Below, one piece after another: positions 18,539-26,209 of a stretch of DNA of 64,000 nt; position 1 is the stretch's first letter; the number at the start of each line of letters is the position of its first letter. Below the pieces are notes generated by a model, which was not told the origin of the DNA, ran no database searches, and saw nothing but the letters and a program-made list of their open reading frames with translations. The DNA lies in NCBI GenBank assembly GCA_900547475.1, contig URGW01000003.1, positions 94,553 through 158,552 on the forward strand, in the 5' to 3' direction. Origin of the DNA: an uncultured Clostridium sp. Its GTDB lineage: Bacteria > Bacillota > Clostridia > Clostridiales > Clostridiaceae. The translations under genes and the position numbers were made by a program.

Positions 18539-19824
18539 ATAATTTATACCGAAAACTTCATATTCTGTTTGCAAGTTCTGTTATGCTGATTATTACCCTT
18601 GTGATTTTCTTTGTTGTTGCGAATACGGTTTATACGGAGAAAATCAACGAAAGTACCTTGTTTCAAAGATTAACAACCTTGCTGATTTATCAAGCGGAAA
18701 GTGATTCTTCGGATATGGATAAAGCACTCAAAGCCTACGAAGAAAGTTATCATATTTTTTCCTTGATTAGCGATACAAAAGGGAATACCGTTTATCAAAG
18801 TGATTTTCCATTTCCAACTTCTGCGGACAAGTTGTTGCATGATGTAGAAAAACAGATTTCTACACAGCCATTATCACAAACAGAAAGCACCACAACTTCA
18901 CAAGGCGGTTTTCTGGAAATAAAAGGAAAACATCACGATACTTATTTTGTTATTCCTGCTACAATTATGACAGCAAATGATACCGTATATCATGGGACTT
19001 TTCTTTATCAGACAGCTGGCTTGACGGATATTTTACAAAAGACATTACCGATATATCTTCTTATCTGGCTTTTGGCTTGTATCGTTGTTATCATACTAAC
19101 CCGTTATCTGCTGAAAAAGTCTTTTGCCCCAACAGAACGAATATTGCAAAGCCAAAAAGATTTTGTTGCAACAGCGTCCCATGAATTAAAATCTCCACTT
19201 GCTGTTATGATTTCCAACACGGATATGCTTCTTGATAATGTTCCCTTAAACGAACAGGCAAGGCAAGCCGTACAGACCATAGATTTTGAATGTATGCGGT
19301 TATCCCGTTTAGTCAAAGATATGTTACTTTTAGCTTCTTCTGACGCAAAAACATGGACATTGCATAAAAGCACAATCAATGTAGATACCTTGCTCATTAC
19401 GTTATATGAAACCTACGAACCAGTCTGCATGAAGCAGAATTTAGAACTAAAACTACATTTATCCGAAGAAAGTTATCCTGCCATGCTTACTGACAAAGAC
19501 AGACTGTTTCAAATCTTGTGTGTCTTTATGGATAATGCCATTCAACATTCCAAGAATAATTCTTTGATAGAGATAGAAGTAATCGCCACCGAAAAGAATA
19601 TTGCTTTTTCTGTGGTAGACCACGGGCAAGGCATTTCTGATGAAGATAAGCAGTATATCTTTGACCGATTTTATAGTGGCGACAAGTCCCATGCTAACAA
19701 AGCGAATTTTGGACTGGGACTAAGTATCGCCAAAGAATTAACCCAAATGCTGAACGGTACTATCACTATTAATGATACTGTTGGTGGCGGTGCTACCTTT
19801 ACTGTTAAATTTCCTCTGAAATAG
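18532..19824 (+). CDS. Sensor histidine kinase, cargo 1
   Basis: A 430-residue kinase with two membrane helices (about 12-32 and 165-185) bounding an extracellular sensor domain of about 130 residues. The phospho-acceptor His is in SHELKSPL near 218, with an N box (FMDNAIQHSK) and G boxes (VVDHGQGIS, FGLGLSIAK). The large outside loop distinguishes it from the intramembrane-sensing BceS kinases. The signal is unknown. Confidence 0.9.
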   Translation: MLNNLYRKLHILFASSVMLIITLVIFFVVANTVYTEKINESTLFQRLTTLLIYQAESDSSDMDKALKAYEESYHIFSLISDTKGNTVYQSDFPFPTSADKLLHDVEKQISTQPLSQTESTTTSQGGFLEIKGKHHDTYFVIPATIMTANDTVYHGTFLYQTAGLTDILQKTLPIYLLIWLLACIVVIILTRYLLKKSFAPTERILQSQKDFVATASHELKSPLAVMISNTDMLLDNVPLNEQARQAVQTIDFECMRLSRLVKDMLLLASSDAKTWTLHKSTINVDTLLITLYETYEPVCMKQNLELKLHLSEESYPAMLTDKDRLFQILCVFMDNAIQHSKNNSLIEIEVIATEKNIAFSVVDHGQGISDEDKQYIFDRFYSGDKSHANKANFGLGLSIAKELTQMLNGTITINDTVGGGATFTVKFPLK

Positions 19825-19827
19825 ATT

Positions 19828-19870
19828 AAGGCTTGCAGATCATACAATATGTATGGAGCAAGCCTTTTTT
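19828..19870. terminator. Terminator after the cargo 1 kinase
   Basis: AAGGCTTGC pairs with GCAAGCCTT and is followed by TTTT on the plus strand. It sits between the convergent kinase and Spo0A-C-like genes. Confidence 0.8.
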
Positions 19871-20094
19871 CAAATCTTTGTCTTTTTGGTAATCTTGTAA
19901 ATATATTCTTCTGGGGTAGGGCGTTTATTACCAAAATACTTTTTGAAATTTGCCTGCACCTCTGGGTCTGGACTATTCATAGCTTCATCAATCGTCGCTT
20001 CAATATCAGCTCGTACATCAGCCAATGAAACACCGCCAGCTTTTGCACCTGCTTTCAATGCTTTTTTAATATCTCGTTTTTTAAGACCTATCAT
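19870..20094 (-). CDS. Small protein resembling Spo0A C-terminal-domain family
   Basis: A 74-residue protein with [21 protein letters not shown], then a short [27 protein letters not shown] segment. This pattern is found in many small Firmicute proteins annotated as Spo0A C-terminal-domain-containing, though it lacks the full Spo0A DNA-binding domain. It is the last gene of the GntR/ABC-2 operon. Its function is unknown, and the family assignment is from memory of the pattern. Confidence 0.55.
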   Translation of the reverse strand: MIGLKKRDIKKALKAGAKAGGVSLADVRADIEATIDEAMNSPDPEVQANFKKYFGNKRPTPEEYIYKITKKTKI

Positions 20095-20106
20095 AATAAT
20101 TTACTC

Positions 20107-20715
20107 CTATTGTATATCATTCTTTTCTACATATTTAGAAAGAAAATACCAAGATACTATAAATAAAATAAGTGAAAGCACAGTACTGATTGTCATTGAT
20201 AAAATGTTATTTCCAATCAATTTAGTCATAACAAAAACAAAACCAGCCCCAAGAGGATATGAAACCATTGCTCCAATCATACTTTTTTCTTCATCTAATA
20301 AATAAAAGCAAGGAAGTAAAATACTGCCAGAAAAAAATGTCATTATTACACTTAAATATACAAAAGTTGGCAAAAAGCTAAAGTTTGTATCTTTGATTAT
20401 CAATGAAATAGCCGTACTAAAACCTATACCAAAAAATACTCCAATAATAGATACAAAACTATACATAAGATATTTGCAACTAATAATCGAACTTTTTTTA
20501 GTTGGAAATGTAATTGATGTTTTCAACCACCCTGATTTTTTGTCAATATTAAATATAGTTGTAACACTCATACCAAGCACAATCGTGGCTATAATAATCA
20601 AAACTTGTGGCACTACAAAGAATGATATCCCAAAGCCTATGACCATAAATGTGATTAGTAAGCTTATGATTGATGATTTAATCGTATAAAAATCTTTTAA
20701 GAGTAATCCTTTCAT
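20107..20715 (-). CDS. ABC-2 type permease (PmtB-like), cargo 1
   Basis: A 202-residue, very hydrophobic protein of about six membrane helices beginning MKGLLLKDFYTIKSS, the usual opening of this ABC-2 permease group. It is directly downstream of its ATPase and GntR regulator. Related systems export phenol-soluble modulins or other amphipathic peptides in staphylococci. Its base composition is more AT-rich than the ICE backbone, close to the host chromosome. Confidence 0.8.
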   Translation of the reverse strand: MKGLLLKDFYTIKSSIISLLITFMVIGFGISFFVVPQVLIIIATIVLGMSVTTIFNIDKKSGWLKTSITFPTKKSSIISCKYLMYSFVSIIGVFFGIGFSTAISLIIKDTNFSFLPTFVYLSVIMTFFSGSILLPCFYLLDEEKSMIGAMVSYPLGAGFVFVMTKLIGNNILSMTISTVLSLILFIVSWYFLSKYVEKNDIQ

Positions 20716-20716
20716 T

Positions 20717-21571
20717 TTATTTATCCCCCTTTACATACATAAGCATAATTTCATCTATACTCGCTGGAACAATCATAGTCTTAGGATATTTTTGTTCTAC
20801 TTGCCGTCTATTAGAAACTAATACTTGATACTCATAGTCTAGTTTTCTATATGAGATAATATCCGATTTATCTATTTCATTAAATTGTGTTGAATTGCAT
20901 TTTATTATTCCATAGTTTTCCAATAATTCATCTTTGGGTTTTGAGAATAATACTTTTCCCCCATGTATGAACACTATATAATCAGCAATTTTTTCTAAAT
21001 CACTAGTAATGTGAGATGAAACCAAAATTGAATGTTCTTCATCTTGAATAAAATCTAAAAACATTTCTAAAATATCATCTCGAATTATAGGGTCAAGTCC
21101 ACTTGTTGCTTCGTCAAGAATAAGTAATTTTGAGTTATGAGATAAAGCAACCGCTATGGAATACTTCATGTTCATTCCTTTTGAAAATTCTTTTAGTTTT
21201 TTGTTGATAGGAAGTTCAAACTTATTTAATAGCTCAAAATACTTTTTATTATTCCATTCAGCATAAATATTTTGAAAAACTTTTCCTAGCTTTTTGGGTG
21301 TTAAATTGTCGGGATAATTACTTCCATCAAATACAACACCGATATGTTCTTTTGTTTCGGCGTTGACATCTTTCCCATTGAATACAGAAATTTTGCCTTG
21401 TTCAGTAACAATCAAACCTAAAATAGCGTTAATTGTTGTGCTTTTTCCAGCTCCATTTTCTCCAATCAATCCAACGATACTTCCTTGAGGGACAGTAAAG
21501 GAAATACTATCGAGTTTGAAATCTTTGTATTGTTTTGTTACCCCGTTAAGCTCTAAAGCATATTTTCCCAT
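20717..21571 (-). CDS. ABC-2 ATPase (YtrB/PmtA-like), cargo 1
   Basis: A 284-residue ATPase with Walker A GENGAGKST, a signature-region FSKGMNMKYSIAVAL and Walker B LLILDEATSGLDP. An upstream in-frame ATG exists at 21601. AGGAGG, located in the last codons of the GntR gene, fits the ATG at 21571, giving the family start MGKYALELN. Co-transcribed with the GntR repressor and the permease. Confidence 0.85.
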   Translation of the reverse strand: MGKYALELNGVTKQYKDFKLDSISFTVPQGSIVGLIGENGAGKSTTINAILGLIVTEQGKISVFNGKDVNAETKEHIGVVFDGSNYPDNLTPKKLGKVFQNIYAEWNNKKYFELLNKFELPINKKLKEFSKGMNMKYSIAVALSHNSKLLILDEATSGLDPIIRDDILEMFLDFIQDEEHSILVSSHITSDLEKIADYIVFIHGGKVLFSKPKDELLENYGIIKCNSTQFNEIDKSDIISYRKLDYEYQVLVSNRRQVEQKYPKTMIVPASIDEIMLMYVKGDK

Positions 21572-21575
21572 AATA

Positions 21576-21950
21576 TCATTCCTCCTCATATAATAGTGCA
21601 AGTAAAGATTGTAATTTATCCAGCTTTATTCCGCTTACCTTTGCAATTTCAATCGCTTCTGTAAAATAATTTTCTATTTTCTTTTGCTGTTCTTCCAAAT
21701 AGAAATCTTGATTTTGAACGGATACAAAGCAACCTTTTCCTGCGGTTGTTTCAATAAAACCGTCCTTTTGAAGTACATCATAAGATTTTTGAACCGTTAA
21801 AACACTAATATGCAAGGATTTTGCTAATCCTCTTATAGAGGGAAGTGCTTCGCCTGCTTTTAAATCTCCATTGATAATCATTGCCTTTATTTGTGAAGAA
21901 ATTTGTTCATAAATCGGTATGCTGGCATGATTATTGATAAAAATATCCAC
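21576..21950 (-). CDS. GntR regulator, YtrA subfamily, cargo 1
   Basis: A 124-residue repressor: winged helix (PIYEQISSQIKAMIINGDLKAGEALPSIRGLAKSL) and a short C-terminal dimerisation helix region typical of YtrA/PmtR. Such regulators repress their own ABC operon and release DNA when the exported peptide or drug is present. It is first in its operon behind an operator-overlapped promoter. Confidence 0.9.
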   Translation of the reverse strand: MDIFINNHASIPIYEQISSQIKAMIINGDLKAGEALPSIRGLAKSLHISVLTVQKSYDVLQKDGFIETTAGKGCFVSVQNQDFYLEEQQKKIENYFTEAIEIAKVSGIKLDKLQSLLALLYEEE

Positions 21951-21970
21951 TATATCACCGCCTTGTCTTA

Positions 21971-22022
21971 TACTGTATCACTAATACAAGTACAGTATAA
22001 TATTATATGATACGATTGTCAA
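21971..22022 (-). promoter_or_regulatory. Promoter and YtrA-type operator of the GntR/ABC operon
   Basis: On the minus strand TTGACA (22017-22022) and TATACT (21994-21999) are 17 bp apart. TACTGT and ACAGTA half sites form a dyad with a 15-bp centre (21971-21997) that overlaps the -10 and start region, as expected for autorepression. Confidence 0.75.
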
Positions 22023-22028
22023 TGAATT

Positions 22029-22067
22029 TAGGCTTGTAAACATTCAAAAACTTTGCTTACAAGCCTA
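22029..22067. terminator. Hairpin behind orf13
   Basis: TAGGCTTGTAA and TTACAAGCCTA form an 11-bp perfect stem 9 bp past the orf13 stop codon. It is followed on the minus side only by a weak AAATTC run, then directly by the cargo promoter. It probably limits readthrough from the transfer operon. Confidence 0.55.
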
Positions 22068-22075
22068 ATTATCAT

Positions 22076-22978
22076 TTATCCTACAATCTTCCAGTTGCTA
22101 TCCTTATGTAGCACAAGTTCATACTGCGATACCTGCGTAGCCTTTGTCTGATTATCAAGGAATTTTACGGCAACCTTGACTTTCACATTGTCCCCGTCCC
22201 TTGTAAATACTGGGTTTACCAATTCGGAATAAAGGTAGTCCCTGTCGATAGGTTCAAGCACATTTCCAGTTACATAGTAAGCAAGCTCTTTTTCCGTAGC
22301 TGTCGGGTACAGCTTAAAGAATGTTTCCAGAAATGCGGTAGCGTCATTTACCGTATCAGCGTCTACGCTTGCGTCTGCTTCTGGTGTCTTAGGCTCATAG
22401 TCTGATTTCTCGATTGCTGGTGCAAGGGTAGGGTTCTGAACGATTACCATATCCCCGTCAGCGTCCACATGGACTTTTACCGTATAGGTTGCCTTGACAT
22501 TGCTTGTCTGTTCTCCCTCTTTTATCTGCTGATCTACTTCGTAGGTAGCAGAAAAAGTATCTGTTCCCGATTGCTCGATATTCCATACAAGCACATCTGT
22601 AACTGTGGAACTGGTCGGTATATCGGTTCTAATGGTATCTACATTCAAGTCCTGCAATTCCTTTGTCAGATAATTGTTGATTGCCTGCGTCCTTGCTTCA
22701 ATCGCTTCTTTGCTGTTGCTCCATGTGTAATAGGACTTCGCAAAATTCTTCACGAAATTTTCTATCCCGTTGGTGTCCTGCAAGCGAAGCTCTATGATTT
22801 CTTTTTCATGGGTCGTGTGTTGGTCGATAGCCGTAAAATTCTTATACACCCCAAAGCTCACGCTTGCGATAAGCACCGCCCACAACGCAATCACGGTTTT
22901 TTGATGTGTGCCTACCTTGACAGTACGCACCTTTTTTTCTTTGATATTTTCTGTCTGTTTCTTATTCTTCTTAAACAT
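22076..22978 (-). CDS. Conjugation channel protein, Tn916 Orf13/TcpC family
   Basis: A 300-residue protein with a basic cytoplasmic start, one membrane helix (VIALWAVLIASVSFGVYKNF) near residue 30, and two extracytoplasmic NTF2-like repeats (about 90-190 and 205-300). TcpC-type proteins form part of the Gram-positive mating channel, equivalent to VirB8. It is the last gene of the transfer operon, 16 bp after orf14. Confidence 0.9.
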   Translation of the reverse strand: MFKKNKKQTENIKEKKVRTVKVGTHQKTVIALWAVLIASVSFGVYKNFTAIDQHTTHEKEIIELRLQDTNGIENFVKNFAKSYYTWSNSKEAIEARTQAINNYLTKELQDLNVDTIRTDIPTSSTVTDVLVWNIEQSGTDTFSATYEVDQQIKEGEQTSNVKATYTVKVHVDADGDMVIVQNPTLAPAIEKSDYEPKTPEADASVDADTVNDATAFLETFFKLYPTATEKELAYYVTGNVLEPIDRDYLYSELVNPVFTRDGDNVKVKVAVKFLDNQTKATQVSQYELVLHKDSNWKIVG

Positions 22979-22994
22979 ATTTTCTGAGTCCTTT

Positions 22995-24002
22995 CTATTG
23001 TTTTACTCGTCCTGCACCAATTAAGTGCTGTTGCCAGTAACTACTATTTAAGTCTGCATATCCTATCGGATTTCCTGCATGGTACATCTGGTTATTTCCT
23101 ACATAAATTGCAACGTGCGTTACATAAGTACCAGCGTTATAGGTAGAATGGAAAAATACCAAGTCCCCAGCCTTTGCCTGCGAGAGTGGGAGATGTTGGG
23201 TAGCGTCATACTGTGCTTGTGCCGTTCTCGGTAAAGAGATACCAGCTTTTCCATAGCACCATTGCGTCAGTCCCGAACAGTCAAAGGAAGTGTTGGGGTT
23301 ACTGCCACCATATACATACTTCCAGCCTTGATATTTCAACGCTTCATTCATGACCTTTTGTGCCAGCTCTCCCGATACCTGCGGTACAGCTAAATACTGA
23401 TTGACTAATTCCACATAAAACATATTTCCATAGTTCCAACGCCAGCCACCATTTTTCGCAACGGCTATCGGATTGGTGTAGGTTACTTTCTTTCCACCCG
23501 ATTTTTCTTTTGCGAAATTTTCCGCCAAATTGTATGTATGTTTTTTTTCGTTTCCTGCCACATATCCCACATAACCACCGCCATAGTTATAGGACTGTAT
23601 CGCTACATTCAAATCGTCGATACCTTGATTTTTGCAGGAAGAAAGCAGGGACGCAAAATACTTACACCCCTGCTTGATTGAGCTTTCCGTATCTAAGGAA
23701 TTAGGCGGTAAACCAAGACTTTCTGAACTCTGCATAACATCTTCTGCCGTACCGCCACTTTCTACTTGAATGATAGCCAATAACACATTGACATACTCGG
23801 AAATGCCGTTTTCTCTGGCGTATTTTTCTACCATAGGCTGATGTTTCAAAACTTCTGCGGATAAGTTCATACCCGTAATGCCCGAAGAAAAGTTGCTGTT
23901 TTCGTCGTCGCTGTCTGCACTAATCAAGACACCAAAGAAAAGTACCAGAGAAAAGAGGATAGGAAACAGACTGCCGATAAGAGCGATATGTTTCAGTTTC
24001 AT
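22995..24002 (-). CDS. Bifunctional peptidoglycan hydrolase, Tn916 Orf14
   Basis: A 335-residue protein with an N-terminal membrane anchor and a lysozyme-like domain (VNVLLAIIQVESGG, catalytic Glu) in the first half. The C-terminal NlpC/P60 domain has Cys in FDCSGLTQW and His in VTHVAIYVG. It opens the wall for the mating channel. It overlaps orf15 by 4 bp (ATGA). Confidence 0.92.
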   Translation of the reverse strand: MKLKHIALIGSLFPILFSLVLFFGVLISADSDDENSNFSSGITGMNLSAEVLKHQPMVEKYARENGISEYVNVLLAIIQVESGGTAEDVMQSSESLGLPPNSLDTESSIKQGCKYFASLLSSCKNQGIDDLNVAIQSYNYGGGYVGYVAGNEKKHTYNLAENFAKEKSGGKKVTYTNPIAVAKNGGWRWNYGNMFYVELVNQYLAVPQVSGELAQKVMNEALKYQGWKYVYGGSNPNTSFDCSGLTQWCYGKAGISLPRTAQAQYDATQHLPLSQAKAGDLVFFHSTYNAGTYVTHVAIYVGNNQMYHAGNPIGYADLNSSYWQQHLIGAGRVKQ

Positions 24003-26209
24003 TTTTTCTTCTGTCCTTTCTTCGTTACAAGGTTACGACTTTTCTCTGTGGTCTGCTGGTTCTTCTGGACGCTCTGCGTCTGCTGAACCTTTGTCCTGCG
24101 GTCTTTGGTGTCATTCTGGCGTGTTTCCTTTGATACCACTTTTTCTACATTCTGCCTATGTACTGGCTGTGCAGACTGGGTCACTTGCTTATCAGAAGCA
24201 CCCGAAGATAACGGACGCTCTTTCACAACATTTGTCTTGACTGGCTCACTTACTTTAGAAGCTGGAGCTGTGGCAGGGCGTTTGACTTCCTGCATTTTTT
24301 CCGCACTCGGCTTTGGAATGGTTGAAGCTGTGGCTGGTCGCTCATGGGGGCGGGTAGCTCCCATTGTCGCTGATCCGTCAGCCTTTCGCTGTGCCTGCCT
24401 TGCTTCTTGTGCCTTTTGAAGCTCCATACGTTTGTCAGCGATATTTTTCTTATGCTGTTCCTGCTTTTCCAAGCGTCCCGTCTGTCTGGACTGCTGTTCC
24501 TGCACCATGCCACGCTTAAAGTCGGATACGCTGGACTTTGCTTTTTCCTTTGCGGAATATACCGCATAAGCGGTCTGTGTCGGCATATCCTTGATATTCT
24601 CTTTGACAGCGTTTGCCTTGTCTTTCACTTTATTTTTCGTATCTAAGACAGCACCCACCTTTGAGCCTGCACGCTGTCCCATGCTGGAAGTGGTATTGCC
24701 CCGATTTTCTTTAGAAGCCATATTTTTTCTTTCAGCCCTCTTGCCAGCAACGGCACTTCCAGCTACCGCACCAGCGACACCGCCCGAAATACCGCCAGCA
24801 CTTACCGCCCTTGCAATACGGTGTTCCATACGCCTAGCCCGATGTCGCATAAACAGATACGGTCTGCGGAATATCCTGCGTCCCATGCTTTGACTGTCGC
24901 CAGCATTAAGTGAGAACATACTCATTAAGTCGCCCAGTTTCATATAGATACCAGCAAAACACACTATCTGCAAGAACGCCACCATGAAAAACGGGTAGTC
25001 CGTGGAGATGTTATAAAACATACTGGAAATGCTGAACGCCACCGTTACAATGAGCGTTATTCCTGCCCGTGTCATTATGGTATTAAACACCCTTACGATT
25101 GCCTGCTTTGCCATGCTTTCATAGCTCGGTATCATAGAGAGCAGAAAACTAATAGGCAAGAACATAGCGAAAATGATAAAAAGTATCTGGCTGAACAACA
25201 TCATGCCCGTAAGCAAAAATACAAATATTGTTATCCCTAGATTGAAGAACAAGAGGAAAAACACCATACCTAAACGGTTTACCACCTGCGGTATTGTCAG
25301 ATTGTTGTTGTCGTTATCCTCGATTTCTGTTTTCACGACTTCCTCTCTGGTCTTTCCGTCCTCGTCCTCTGGGCTTGCCGATACGAGAGCTTCCACACGG
25401 TCTGTCCCGATTTCCTCTGCGTTGCTGTTACCGAATTGTAGAAGTAGCCACGGCTGTTGTACTTGAATAGAAAATAAGCTGTCCCGTATCAAGTCCACGC
25501 TGTCCTTACCCTCACTGTCAGAGTTGGGGAGCATGATTTTTGTTCCCAAGTCAAGTGAAGCGGTACTGATGTCTGATGAAAATTCATTTATCTTTTTGAT
25601 GTAGTCGGGAGCATAGGCAATAAATGAAGCAGATAATACAAATACCACAACAAAGTTGATAACAGCGTGAAGTGCCTTGCTGGTTTCCCGTTTGATAAGT
25701 CCCGTATAGGCAACATACATTCCCACCACTAAGATAATGAGAAGCAGAAAACCAACATAGAAGCCCGTAGAAGAAAAGCCGTTCTCGGTAACGCCTGCTA
25801 AAGTCTGTATGCTCTTTCCGATACTGTCTGCCATATCGTTGATGAAGTCCAGCTTATAGGCTTCCTGCACCACATAGCCCGTTGCATTAGATAAGTATAG
25901 GCTTATCGTCCAGACAAAGTTGGTAATGCAGTAAAGCCCGTACTGCACCGATTTTCCGATACCGTCCAGCCAGTTCCACGGAAGCCACGACCAGCTATTA
26001 TCCACATAAAAATCAAGCTGGTAGTTGGAAAGGGGATATTTTGAATACAAATTTTCTGCGTTTATGGTATCGTCCACAAGTCCCGTCGCATGAGCCACCG
26101 TCCCCAGAAGTGAAAGCAGGATAAGGGAAAGTGCTACGACAAACAGAGCCATTTTGAGAACGTGAAGTATCATCTTTTTTGTGAACGCACCTTTTATCCT
26201 TTCTTTCAT
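23999..26209 (-). CDS. Polytopic conjugation membrane protein, Tn916 Orf15 (VirB6/TcpH-like)
   Basis: A 736-residue protein with N-terminal signal/anchor helix, a cluster of membrane helices at about 150-210 and 310-430, and a long charged cytoplasmic tail rich in R, K, Q and A. The GTG at 26212 precedes an ATG at 26209. The ATG overlaps the orf16 stop as TGATG and is better placed behind GAGGTGG. It is the membrane scaffold of the transfer channel. Confidence 0.88.
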   Translation of the reverse strand: MKERIKGAFTKKMILHVLKMALFVVALSLILLSLLGTVAHATGLVDDTINAENLYSKYPLSNYQLDFYVDNSWSWLPWNWLDGIGKSVQYGLYCITNFVWTISLYLSNATGYVVQEAYKLDFINDMADSIGKSIQTLAGVTENGFSSTGFYVGFLLLIILVVGMYVAYTGLIKRETSKALHAVINFVVVFVLSASFIAYAPDYIKKINEFSSDISTASLDLGTKIMLPNSDSEGKDSVDLIRDSLFSIQVQQPWLLLQFGNSNAEEIGTDRVEALVSASPEDEDGKTREEVVKTEIEDNDNNNLTIPQVVNRLGMVFFLLFFNLGITIFVFLLTGMMLFSQILFIIFAMFLPISFLLSMIPSYESMAKQAIVRVFNTIMTRAGITLIVTVAFSISSMFYNISTDYPFFMVAFLQIVCFAGIYMKLGDLMSMFSLNAGDSQSMGRRIFRRPYLFMRHRARRMEHRIARAVSAGGISGGVAGAVAGSAVAGKRAERKNMASKENRGNTTSSMGQRAGSKVGAVLDTKNKVKDKANAVKENIKDMPTQTAYAVYSAKEKAKSSVSDFKRGMVQEQQSRQTGRLEKQEQHKKNIADKRMELQKAQEARQAQRKADGSATMGATRPHERPATASTIPKPSAEKMQEVKRPATAPASKVSEPVKTNVVKERPLSSGASDKQVTQSAQPVHRQNVEKVVSKETRQNDTKDRRTKVQQTQSVQKNQQTTEKSRNLVTKKGQKKK

